From the NCBI GenBank assembly GCA_019565575.1, contig CP067379.1:372001-436000 (forward strand): a stretch of 64,000 nucleotides of DNA, written 5' to 3'. Numbering within the stretch: the first letter of the stretch is position 1; every line of letters starts with the position of its first letter. This DNA comes from Flavobacterium covae (GTDB taxonomy: Bacteria; Bacteroidota; Bacteroidia; Flavobacteriales; Flavobacteriaceae). Under the pieces are notes generated by a model. The model ran no database searches, had not been told where the DNA came from, and worked only from the letters and a program-made list of their open reading frames with translations. The translations under genes were made by a program, and so were the position numbers. Below are positions 19,078 through 28,837 of the stretch, piece by piece.

Positions 19078-20106
19078 ATGGGATTTTTTGATTTTATGAC
19101 CGAGGACATTGCAATTGACCTTGGTACCGCAAACACTCTAATTATACACAACGACAAAGTTGTTATCGATAGCCCTTCCATAGTAGCACGTGACCGTATA
19201 TCTGGCAAAATTATTGCCGTAGGCAAAGAAGCTAATATGATGCAAGGGAAAACCCACGAAAACATAAAAACAATCCGTCCTTTAAAAGATGGAGTTATTG
19301 CAGATTTTGATGCTTCTGAACAAATGATCAAAATGCTTATTAGAAGTATTCCTGCATTGCAAAAAAAATTATTCACTCCTGCTTTACGTATGGTAATTTG
19401 CATTCCATCAGGAATAACAGAAGTAGAGATGCGTGCAGTAAAAGAATCCGCAGAACGTGTAAACGGCAAAGAAGTGTACTTAATTCATGAACCAATGGCA
19501 GCCGCTATAGGTATTGGTCTAGACATTATGCAACCAAAAGGGAACATGATTGTAGACATAGGTGGGGGTACTACCGAAATTGCCGTAATTGCATTAGGAG
19601 GAATTGTTTGTGACAAATCAGTAAAAATTGCTGGTGATGTGTTTACAAATGACATCATTTATTACATGCGTACACAACACAACTTGTTTGTAGGAGAAAC
19701 AACAGCCGAAAAAATAAAAATCGAAATAGGAGCAGCAATCGAAAATCTAGACTCTCCTCCAGACGATATGTCGGTTCAAGGTCGTGACCTTTTAACAGGT
19801 AAACCTAAACAAGTAGAAGTATCATATCGCGAAATAGCCAAAGCCCTAGATAAATCTATTCAACGTATTGAAGATGCCATCATGGAAACTTTATCCCAAA
19901 CTCCTCCTGAATTAGCAGCAGATATATACAACACAGGTATTTATTTAGCAGGTGGAGGATCAATGTTAAGAGGTTTAGACAAACGTATCTCTCAAAAAAC
20001 AGACCTCCCTGTTTTTATTGCAGAAGATCCTTTAAGAGCTGTCGTTAGAGGGACAGGAATGACCCTTAAAAACTTAAATAGATTCCGTAGCATTTTAATA
20101 AAATAA
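19078..20106 (+). CDS. mreB: Rod shape-determining protein MreB
   Basis: 342 aa, full length, frame intact. Actin-like ATPase that forms membrane filaments guiding lateral cell wall synthesis. Actin-fold motifs are clear: AIDLGTANTLI (phosphate 1), MIVDIGGGTTEIAVI (phosphate 2) and YLAGGGSMLRGLD (adenosine). It heads the mreB-mreC-mreD-mrdA-rodA cluster, the complete elongation complex on one strand with short spacers. A palindrome overlapping its stop codon may lower readthrough to mreC. Confidence 0.97.
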   Translation: MGFFDFMTEDIAIDLGTANTLIIHNDKVVIDSPSIVARDRISGKIIAVGKEANMMQGKTHENIKTIRPLKDGVIADFDASEQMIKMLIRSIPALQKKLFTPALRMVICIPSGITEVEMRAVKESAERVNGKEVYLIHEPMAAAIGIGLDIMQPKGNMIVDIGGGTTEIAVIALGGIVCDKSVKIAGDVFTNDIIYYMRTQHNLFVGETTAEKIKIEIGAAIENLDSPPDDMSVQGRDLLTGKPKQVEVSYREIAKALDKSIQRIEDAIMETLSQTPPELAADIYNTGIYLAGGGSMLRGLDKRISQKTDLPVFIAEDPLRAVVRGTGMTLKNLNRFRSILIK

Positions 20107-20127
20107 GATTACGTAATCTTATTTTAT
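20102..20127 (+). terminator. Palindrome at the mreB stop, possible attenuator
   Basis: AATAAGATTAC/GTAATCTTATT is a perfect 22-bp palindrome that includes the mreB stop codon and is followed by TTATT. It is weak in GC, so partial termination at most. Confidence 0.45.
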
Positions 20128-20170
20128 TAAAAACACAACATAGTATAACAACCTTTACTATTATTTTACG

Positions 20171-21000
20171 ATGCAGCAAATTCTAAATTTCATTATAAAA
20201 AACAGCACTCGATTGCTGTTTTTGCTGCTTTTGGTAATTTCGTTAACACTTACCATTCAGTCCCACTCTTACCATAGAAGTCAGATGGTAAATTCAGCAA
20301 ATGCCGTTACAGGAAGTGTATACGAAAAAGTAAATGAAGTAGAAACCTACTTTAGTCTACAAAATCAAAATGACAAATTAGCAAAGGAAAATGCTTATTT
20401 AAGAAAACTCCTTTTCAATAAAAAGATAGCGTTTCAATCCTACCAAAAGATTCTATTAAAGGATATGACAAACTAGAGGTAATAAATTCTAGAGTTATTA
20501 ATAATTCATACAACAAAACTGAAAATTATCTAACCATAAGTTCTGGTTCAACAAAAGGAATAAAACCAGACATGGGAGTAATTAGCAATGAAGGCATAGT
20601 AGGAGTTATTGAAAAAACTTCTCCCAATTACTCAACCGTAATTAGTGTATTGAATTTAAAATCTAAAATAAACGCCAAAGTTAAAAGAACGAACCATTTC
20701 GGTTCTTTAATTTGGAAAGCAAAAAATGCTGGTTATGCACAACTTATTGAAATACCTAGATTAGCAAGTGTTAAAAAAGGTGACACAATAGTAACAGGTG
20801 GTCGTTCAACTATTTTTCCTGAAAACATACCAGTAGGTATTATTGACCGTATCTATATGGATACAGAAACTAATTATTATACCTTAGACGTTCGTTTATT
20901 TACAGATATGACGAACCTAAACCACGTATATATAATTAAGAATAAAGATGCTACTGAAATCAATAAACTGGAAGCTGAAACAGTAAAAAAAGATGAATAA
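20171..21000 (+). CDS. mreC: Rod shape-determining protein MreC, frameshifted
   Basis: About 276 aa when joined. Inner membrane protein with one N-terminal helix (LLFLLLLVISLTLTI), a short coiled coil (VNEVETYFSLQNQNDKLAKENAYLRKLL) and a beta-rich periplasmic domain (GVISNEGIVGVIEKTSPNYSTV, KKGDTIVTGG). It links MreB to the wall synthases. The frame breaks near 20433 in NKK(A)GATAGC; adding one A to the AAAAAG run restores KKDSVSILPKDSIKGYDKLEVINSRV. The end overlaps the start of mreD by 8 nt, as expected for a coupled operon. Confidence 0.88.
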
Positions 21001-21499
21001 TACTCTTATATCAAATATAGTTCGTTTTGTACTGCTAGTTGCGGTTCAGGTAATCATTTTCAACAAAATAAACCTATTTGGTTTTGTAAACCCTTTTCCA
21101 TATATTCTTTTTATACTTTTATATCCTGTCAATACAAATCAAGCAGGATTATTAATAAGTAGTTTTTTATTAGGCCTTTCTATTGATTATTTTGAAAATT
21201 CAGGAGGTGTTCATGCTACAGCTTGTTTAATACTCGCCTATTTGAGACCTAGCTTTTTTAAATTTGCTTTTGGATTAAGTTATGAATACCAAACAATACG
21301 AATAAATGATCGCCTATCACCCGAACGATTTACTTTTATACTGATTTCAATCATAACGCATCATATTATTCTTTTTACACTTGAATTTTTTAAATTCATA
21401 TTTATGTTAGATGCTCTGATTCGCACCCTTTTTGCTTCCCTATTTACATTAATAGTAAGCATTATATTTATTTATTTATTTAAGCCTAGTAAACGTTAA
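20993..21499 (+). CDS. mreD: Rod shape-determining protein MreD
   Basis: 168 aa, very hydrophobic with about five membrane segments, the usual size and position for MreD. Sequence conservation in MreD is low, so the assignment leans on position between mreC and mrdA and on the membrane profile. It overlaps mreC by 8 nt and is followed 3 nt later by mrdA. Confidence 0.85.
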   Translation: MNNTLISNIVRFVLLVAVQVIIFNKINLFGFVNPFPYILFILLYPVNTNQAGLLISSFLLGLSIDYFENSGGVHATACLILAYLRPSFFKFAFGLSYEYQTIRINDRLSPERFTFILISIITHHIILFTLEFFKFIFMLDALIRTLFASLFTLIVSIIFIYLFKPSKR

Positions 21500-21502
21500 A
21501 AA

Positions 21503-23451
21503 ATGAGAAAGCTTCTTTTACCTGGTATGATTATAGTTTCTGCTATTCTAATCATAGCAAGGCTTTTTTATTTACAAGTAATAGATGATGAACTAAAACT
21601 AAAATCAGAAAACATCTCTATTAAAATAAAATATGACTATCCCGAAAGAGGATATATATATGATCGTAATGGCAACTTACTAGTAGCCAACCAACCCTCT
21701 TATGACATTATGGTCGTACCCAGAGAGGTAAAAAAACTGGACACGATTGAATTTTGTAAACTATTAAATATCACTAAAAAGATTTTTTAAAACGTTTAGA
21801 AAAAGCGGTCGTTTATTCTCCTCTACTACCTTCTGTTTTTATGGGACAATTAAATAAGATGGAGTATGCTGCTTTTCAAGAAAAAGAGCGCAAATTTGAT
21901 GGTTTTTATATTCAAAAACGTTCCTTACGAGATTATCAATTTCATCATGGAGCTAATATTTTTGGATTTATAACACAAGCAAATGAAGCTACAATTACCA
22001 AAAACCCTTATTATAAAAGCGGTGACTTACTGGGCAAACAAGGAGTAGAAGAAATGTATGAGGAAATACTAAGAGGTCAAAAAGGAGTAAAGCATATCCA
22101 ACGCGATCGTTTTAATCGCGAAATTGGACTTTATAAAGAAGGCAAATACGATACAATTGCCATTCAAGGTAAAGACATCACCTTAACCATTGATTCCAAA
22201 CTACAGGAATATGGTGAATTATTAATGAAAAACAAAAGAGGAGGAATTATTGCTATTGAACCTAAAACAGGCGAAATACTATGCTTAGTAACAGCTCCTA
22301 CTTACGACCCTGCTATTTTAGTAGGTCGTCAGCGTTCAAAAAACTACACTAAATTATACAATGATTCTTTAGCAAAACCTTTGTACGACAGAGGTTTATT
22401 AGCTGAATACCCTCCAGGATCTCCTTTTAAAATCCTAACTGCTCTAGTTGGACTTCAATCTGGCGCAATAAATACTGAAACAGCTGTAGGCTGTCATCAT
22501 GGATTTAGTTATGGTCGACGATTTATGCGGTGTCACTGTGGAGGTGGTGTTCGAAAATTACACATGGGTATTGCTAAATCCTGTAATGCTTACTTTGGAA
22601 CAACTTATCTAAGAACCCTTGGTATGTTCCCTAATGCCTCTAAAGGAGTTGATTCGTGGAGTGATCATTTAAAGAGTTTTGGATTAGGACAATTTATGGG
22701 ATATGATTTACCTACGGGAAGAAAAGGTAATATCCCTACCTCTAAAACATACGAACGTTATTACCCTAATGGCAGCTTAAAATCAACCATGATAGTTTCT
22801 AATTCTATTGGGCAAGGCGAGATACTTATGACCCCAATTCAATTAGCAAACATGATGGCAACCGTTGCCAATAAAGGCTATTATTATACACCTCATATTA
22901 TTAAAAAAATTAAAGGCCGACCAATTGACGCTAAATTCAGAACCAAACATACTACTACCATAAACAAAAAACATTTCCCTCCAGTAATTGAGGGATTGGC
23001 AGAGGTTTTTAAAACAGGAACTGCTTATTTTTTAGGCGTAGAAGGTATTGAAATATGCGGAAAAACAGGTACCGCAGAAAATTTTGCAAGAATAAACGGG
23101 AAAAAAGTCCAATTAGAAGACCATTCTATATTTGTAGCTTTTGCTCCTAAAAACAACCCTAAAATAGCCATGGCTGTTTTTGTTGAAAACGGAGGCTATG
23201 GAGCTACCATTGCAGGCCCTATTACCTCATTAATGATTGAAAAATATCTAAAAGGAAAGATTACTAATAAATTTAGAGAAGAAAACATTATAAACAGAAG
23301 TCTTCAACATCAATATAATAAATTTACTAGAAAATACATAGACTCCATGTACAGAATTAAGTTACGCAAAGATTCTTTAAATAGAGTCAAAGCAAAACAA
23401 AAGCTGGATTCATTAGAAAAAAATACTAACTCAGTTACAAAAACAAATTAA
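21503..23451 (+). CDS. mrdA: Penicillin-binding protein 2, transpeptidase, frameshifted
   Basis: About 650 aa when joined. Class B PBP that crosslinks peptidoglycan during elongation. One N-terminal membrane helix, a dimerisation domain (RGYIYDRNGNLLVANQPSYDI), and a transpeptidase domain with SPFK (active-site Ser in PPGSPFKILTAL), SCN (AKSCNAYF) and KTG (CGKTGTAEN). The frame breaks near 21780: one A missing in AAAAAG; adding it gives ITKKDFLKRLEKAVVYSPLLPS leading into the second part. mrdA is essential in rods, so a sequencing indel is the likely cause. The stop overlaps the rodA start by 1 nt. Confidence 0.92.
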
Positions 23452-24707
23452 TGAGAAATCAAAGTATTGGAAAAAATATTGACTGGATTACAGTATTAAT
23501 TTATATTCTATTAGTACTAATAGGTTGGGCCAACATCTATTCAGCTGATGTAACACCTGATTCAAGTTATATTTTTGACATTAAACAAAATTATGGAAAA
23601 CAATTAATTTTCATCTCCTTTACCGTACTAGTAATCATAGTTGTACTTTCTATTGAAGCTAAATTTTACGAACGCTTTTCGAGTGTACTTTATGGGATTT
23701 CATTACTTTCCTTAATTGGGTTATTTATAGCTGGTAAAACCATTGCTGGACAAAGATGTTGGTATGCCATAGGGTCTTTTACATTACAACCCTCCGAATT
23801 TGCTAAGTCAGCAACAGCCTTGGCTCTTGCAAAATTTTTAAGTGATAGTCAGATTAATTTAAAAAACTTTAATCATCAAGTATTAGGACTTGCTATCCTT
23901 TTTATACCCATAGGTCTCATTATGCTACAACCAGATGCGGGTAGTGCACTTATATTCATTACCATGATTTTTGTCCTTAATAGAGAAGGTCTACCCTCTT
24001 GGTACCTATGGACAGGCATAGGAGCTATTGTTTTATTTATCATGTCTTTATTATTAAAACCACAATACGTGGTACTCATTGTGTTAATAGGTGTAACGCT
24101 ACATTTCTACAAATCAAAACCAGTGAGAAGAAATATAGTTGCCAGTTCCATTGTTTTTCTACTAATGTCAGGTTTTAGTATTTCTGTAAATTATGTTTTT
24201 GAAAATGTATTTCAACAACATCATAGAGATCGTTTTAATATCCTTTTAGGAAAAGAAGTTGATTTAGCAGGAATAGGTTACAACACCAATCAATCTGAAA
24301 TAGCTATTGGATCAGGCGGATTATTAGGAAAAGGCTGGTTAGAAGGCACTCAAACTAAAGGAAATTTTGTACCCGAACAACATACAGATTATATTTTTAC
24401 AACTGTTGGGGAAGAATGGGGTTTTCTAGGATCGACTGTGGTAGTATTATTATTTGCAGGATTATTACTTCGTATTTTATATTTAGCCGAAAATCAACGT
24501 ACAAAATTTAGTCGAATTTACGGATACGGCGTTGCCTCTGTTTTATTTACTCATTATTTTGTAAACATTGCCATGGTTATAGGTATCTTTCCTACTATTG
24601 GAGTTCCATTGCCTTTTCTTTCTTATGGTGGGTCTAGCTTATGGTCTTTTACCATTTTACTTTTTATCTTTTTAAAAATGGACGCAAATAAAGTAAACGA
24701 GTGGTAG
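23451..24707 (+). CDS. rodA: Rod shape-determining protein RodA (SEDS glycosyltransferase)
   Basis: 418 aa, frame intact. SEDS family peptidoglycan polymerase working with PBP2. About ten membrane segments; family motifs AGKTIAGQRCWYAIG, LQPSEFAKSATALALAKFL, QPDAGSALI and the C-terminal GVPLPFLSYGGSSL are visible. It starts at the last base of mrdA (TAATG type overlap), so translation is probably coupled. It converges with the nuclease gene 4 nt downstream. Confidence 0.95.
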   Translation: MRNQSIGKNIDWITVLIYILLVLIGWANIYSADVTPDSSYIFDIKQNYGKQLIFISFTVLVIIVVLSIEAKFYERFSSVLYGISLLSLIGLFIAGKTIAGQRCWYAIGSFTLQPSEFAKSATALALAKFLSDSQINLKNFNHQVLGLAILFIPIGLIMLQPDAGSALIFITMIFVLNREGLPSWYLWTGIGAIVLFIMSLLLKPQYVVLIVLIGVTLHFYKSKPVRRNIVASSIVFLLMSGFSISVNYVFENVFQQHHRDRFNILLGKEVDLAGIGYNTNQSEIAIGSGGLLGKGWLEGTQTKGNFVPEQHTDYIFTTVGEEWGFLGSTVVVLLFAGLLLRILYLAENQRTKFSRIYGYGVASVLFTHYFVNIAMVIGIFPTIGVPLPFLSYGGSSLWSFTILLFIFLKMDANKVNEW

Positions 24708-24711
24708 TGCT

Positions 24712-25494
24712 TCAAAAACTCCACTCTTTATAATTTTTATTTCTTTCTAAGGTATTTTCTATATCATCAGAAAGTTTAGAAAAAAAATCAATTCCAGTTA
24801 TTTGCTCTATTTCATCTATTGACACAGCAAATTCATAAAGCGGGCGATTTGAATCTTCATGAGGTATTAAAAAAGCAATTCCTTTATATTTACCCTCTTT
24901 TTATTTAATAATATTTTATAAAAATACTCAGGTACTGTAACTTTTTCTCTCCCTATATGTTTTAATTTTCCAGATAAGATTCCTCCTGTAACTACATATA
25001 ATCCATTATATTTCTTTGCCCAATATCGTGTCTTTTGTTCTAAACGATTCCATATTCCTGCATTAAAATCATTTCTTTGTGGTGTTATATTAGAGGTATA
25101 AAACGTTTCATCAAAAGCTTTTTTAGAAAATCGCCTATCCGCTGCGGGGCATAAATGACCACGATCATATCCTGAACGAATATAGTTTTTCCAACTAGCT
25201 GATCCACTTTCAACCATTGGATCATCTATAAAATAGGGTCTTTTATGATGTATATATACAATTTCGTTCCTATTTAGTTGATATGCCACCCATTCCGCTT
25301 GTTCATCTTTTTTCGCTATAAGAAAGCGTATAATACAAATGACGCACCACTTGCCCCGTTTTAGATGTGGGCAATAAAAAATCAGAATTAATTTCTTCTG
25401 ATACAAAATCATGTTTCTTTATTTCTTCATTCTTCTTACAACTTAAAACAAACCATGATAATAATACAGAATGAATAAAAAATAATCTCTTCAT
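24712..25494 (-). CDS. DNA/RNA non-specific endonuclease lipoprotein, two frameshifts
   Basis: About 260 aa when joined. N-terminal lipoprotein signal (WFVLSCKKNEE), then the beta-beta-alpha metal nuclease motif DRGHLCPAADR and TSNITPQRNDFNAGIWNRLE. This family degrades extracellular DNA and RNA. Frame breaks: near 25313, where removing one A gives LSYSEKDEQAEWVAYQL, and near 24898, where adding one A to AAAAAG gives NKKEGKYKGIAFLIPHEDSNRP; the restored end is the TGA at 24712-24714. Annotating only the uninterrupted part would lose the signal peptide and the last 60 residues. Confidence 0.85.
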
Positions 25495-25570
25495 AATTTA
25501 TTAAAAATAATATTTGTAAATTTAGTAACCTCAAACAGAAAAGTATGAGCTAATTTTAAAAAAAAATATT

Positions 25571-26122
25571 ATGAATTTAAAATTTATTTACTCAGGAGTA
25601 TTTATGCTTATTTCTATAGGAATACAAGCACAAGAAAATACACTTTCTGAATCTGAAAAACAATTAATCATTAAGAAAGAAGATTCTATTGCTAAAATAA
25701 AATTAAGTGAAGTACGCGCTCAAAAAGAAGCTAAAAAAATAGCAAAAGAAAAGGAGAAAGCACTAAAAACAGAAAAAGCGCTTAAAGAAGCAGAAGCTGA
25801 CCGAATTAAAGAAGAACAACGCCGGATAGAACAATTAGAGAAAGACAAAAAAAGAATGGAAAAACAGCTTGAAAAAGCTGAAAAAGAACGCAAAAAAATA
25901 GAAGAAGTCAAAAAGGATTTAGCAAAAGCACGTAACAAACAAGAAGAGATCAATCAAGATATTGAGAAAGAACAGAAAAAATTTGACAAACTCAACCAAA
26001 AAGGAAAGCTATCTCCTCTAGACATTGAAAAGTGGAATAAAAAAATAGAAAAAATGCGTGAAAAAGCTACTACCCAAGACAAAAAAGTAAAAAAAGCGGA
26101 ACGTGAATTAGAAAAATTATAA
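25571..26122 (+). CDS. Secreted/periplasmic coiled-coil protein
   Basis: 183 aa. Signal peptide ending in IQAQ, then almost the whole mature protein is charged, lysine/glutamate-rich coiled coil (residues about 40-180) with few hydrophobic residues except heptad positions. I do not recognise a family; such proteins occur in flavobacteria as periplasmic or surface scaffolds. Frame intact. It converges with the GHMP kinase gene, overlapping its end by 6 nt. Confidence 0.65.
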   Translation: MNLKFIYSGVFMLISIGIQAQENTLSESEKQLIIKKEDSIAKIKLSEVRAQKEAKKIAKEKEKALKTEKALKEAEADRIKEEQRRIEQLEKDKKRMEKQLEKAEKERKKIEEVKKDLAKARNKQEEINQDIEKEQKKFDKLNQKGKLSPLDIEKWNKKIEKMREKATTQDKKVKKAERELEKL

Positions 26123-27027
26123 AATGATATCTTTGTAAGATAAAATTACGGTATACCCTTTATCTAAAAAATAGGATAAAGGGTTTTCCTTTGAAACAAC
26201 CATAACAAAATCCCCTCCCCAAGCTCCTAAACTTTTAACCACACCATTAAAATCCGTAAAAAGTGTCTCTTTTACAGTTTGTTTCTCCAAAATCGTACTC
26301 ATTTCGATTTCGTGTAATTCTAATGCTTTAGAAAAACTTTCTATTTCAGTTGCATTTATAACTTGTTGAGTAAGTGTATTAATCCTTGGAATTATGGTTT
26401 TTATATCAGCTTTCTTTTCATTATATCTCTTAATTGCAGTTCGACTATTTTGTTTTTGATTTAAATAAACAAAATATATCTGATCTATAAAATCTGGAAA
26501 AAAATCAGTTTCTATAGTATGGGGTTTTCCATCAATAAGTTGATAAATTATTGGAGAAGAATATTTCGCACATGCAATATCATATCCACTACCTCCAAAA
26601 CTATTTTTAAGCAATGTAAAAGCATCAATCTCTAACCATTGAGCAATATTATTTATTAGTGTTGAAGAAGTCCCTAAACCCCAAGTTTTTGGAAAAGTTA
26701 GTTCTGTTTTTATTTTGTATCCTGAATGTTTTTTAAAAAATTCTTTATTTAACAAGTATCCGTGGTATAGTATTTCCACTAATGTTGTTTTTATCTTATC
26801 CTCTTTAAATTCTTTTTAGCTAGAACCTCTTGCAAACTAAAAGAACTCTCAAACCAGATACTACCATCACTATCGTAACTAGTCCACTCAAAAGTATTAG
26901 GCAATCCCTCTTCAATTATCAAATTTTGTCCAAACTTTGTAGGCAACGCTAAAGCTTGAGCACCATCTAAAACTACATATTCTCCTGTAATCAATAGCTT
27001 ACCGTTGCTATAAAAAGTTTGTTTCAT
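26117..27027 (-). CDS. GHMP kinase of the GYDIA type (mevalonate pathway), frameshifted
   Basis: About 303 aa when joined. GHMP fold: motif 1 SNGKLLITGEYVVLDGAQAL, motif 2 PKTWGLGTSSTLINN (phosphate loop), GSGYDIACA, and motif 3 KSLGAWGGDFVMV. It sits just downstream of HMG-CoA reductase on the same strand, so a role as mevalonate or phosphomevalonate kinase in isoprenoid synthesis is likely. The frame breaks near 26812; one added A gives KKNLKEDKIKTTLVEILYHGYLL across the junction. Confidence 0.8.
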
Positions 27028-27047
27028 AGTATTTATAAAAAAGTTTT

Positions 27048-28365
27048 TTACTTTCTAATTTCAGCTAGATAATCTACAACGGCGCTATGTGAAACCGTAT
27101 TTTTCTCAAAGTATTTCACCACTTTTTTTCGTTCCTCTTCAGTAGCTTGAAATTGGTTTAAAATATTCATCAAGTGCATTTTCATGTGTCCTTGCTGAAT
27201 GCCTGTGGTAGTTAAGCTACGCAATGCAGCAAAATTTTGAGCTAAACCAGCCACTGCTATCACTTGCATTAATTCTTGGGCGGATGGTTTTTCTAACATT
27301 TCTAGGGCTATTTTGACTAAAGGATGCAAAGTAGTTAATCCTCCTACTGTACCTAATGCTAAAGGAATTTCCATCCAGAAAGTAAAGATTCCGTTTTCTA
27401 TTTTAGCATGAGACAAACTAGAATATCTGCCTTCTTTTGAAGCATAAGCATGAACTCCTGCTTCTATTGCTCTAAAATCATTACCTGTAGCAATTACTAC
27501 AGCATCTATTCCATTCATGATGCCTTTATTATGTGTAACGGCACGATAGGGTTCTATCTCTGCTATACGAACTGCCTGTACAAATTTTTCGGCGAACTCT
27601 TGTGGATTTTCAATATGTTTTTCAGCTAATTCTTCTACTTTACAAGAAACTTCTGCACGAACTAAACAATTTGGAACATAATTAGATAAAATACTCATCA
27701 CGATTGTGATGTTTTTTTCTTCTTCTGAAAATATTTCAAATACTTGTGCTTCCTTTTTTAATGTTTTCGCAAATTGCTCTAAACATGAATTAATAAAGTT
27801 AGCGCCCATTGAATCTTTTGTTTCAAAAGTGGCGTGTAATTGATAATAGTTTTCTAAATCCGTTGTTTTATCACGAAGTATAATATCTAAAATTCCTCCT
27901 CCGCGTTTTTGCATATTCTTAGTAATACTTTCCGTTTCGAGAAAAAATTTCGATTTAATTGCATCAAAAAAAGTTTCTAATTTTTGTTTATCTCCTTGGT
28001 AAATAAAATGGACTTGTCCTATTTTTTTCAGTATTAATAACAGTTGTTTTAAATCCACCACGATCTGACCAAAATTTAGCAGACTTACTAGCAGCAGCCA
28101 CTACACTACTCTCCTCTACAGCAAAAGGAATAGTATAATTCTTCCCATTAATTATAAAATTGGGTGCTACACCTAATGGTAAATAGAAATTGGTAATTGT
28201 ATTTTCAATAAATTCATCATGCAATTTTTGTAAAATTGTATCATTATTCCAATATTGTTTAATGATGTCTTTTGCTTCTTCTACATTTGAAAAATGGGTT
28301 TCAACTATCCAATTGATTTTTTCTTCTTTTGATAATTTTGAAAATCCGCTAACTGCTTTAACCAT
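27048..28365 (-). CDS. Hydroxymethylglutaryl-CoA reductase (class II), frameshifted
   Basis: About 438 aa when joined. Converts HMG-CoA to mevalonate. Visible are PFAVEESSVVAAASK with the catalytic Glu, KDSMGANFINS (cofactor part), NKGIMNGIDAVVIATGNDFRAIEA, and GTVGGLTTLHPLVKIALEML, typical of class II bacterial reductases. The N-terminal part (MVKAVSGFSKLSKEEKINWI) is in another frame; the break is in a 7-A run near 28022, where one A fewer gives TVINTEKIGQVHFIYQGDKQ. A 20-nt gap separates it from the GHMP kinase gene, so the two form an operon. Confidence 0.9.
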
Positions 28366-28837
28366 TTTATTTTTTAAAATTTTTCTTATTTTTTCTACCT
28401 ATGTAATTATAACAATTACTTTGCGTTAGTATTTAACTAAATATCCTTTTAGAAAGTCTTTTACAGAGATTATTTTTATATCATTTAGGATTACAAAAAA
28501 CAATAATCTATTTAAGTCTAAAATTTTTATTTTCAGACTTCTAATATTCTTTTCATTCTATATTATTTCTCTTAAAAAAACATATAATTCATCAATACCA
28601 TAAAATCTATTTCTTAACTTCATTGAAGTTTTTTAGAGTTGCCATATAGACATGATTTGAAATCATTGTTGTTGATCACTGGCGAACTATTTGAGGTAAC
28701 AAAAGTAATCATTTTACACAATAAAGCTACATGTAATCATACTCCTCATACAATCAAAATTAGCTTTTAATAAAAAAATACGTTATTATTTAGTTTTTTT
28801 TTACTAAAATTGGGCAATTTTTTACATCAACTAAAAA
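28366..28837. other. Non-coding region between HMG-CoA reductase and DPP IV
   Basis: About 470 bp between divergent genes. AT-rich; I see no tRNA, no strong terminator and no open frame worth calling. Promoters for both flanking genes must lie here, but none matches the full consensus clearly. Confidence 0.4.

Noticed and set aside
28600..28720. Possible tRNA or small RNA between HMG-CoA reductase and DPP IV
   Set aside because: No cloverleaf or acceptor stem could be formed by eye; only AT-rich sequence.
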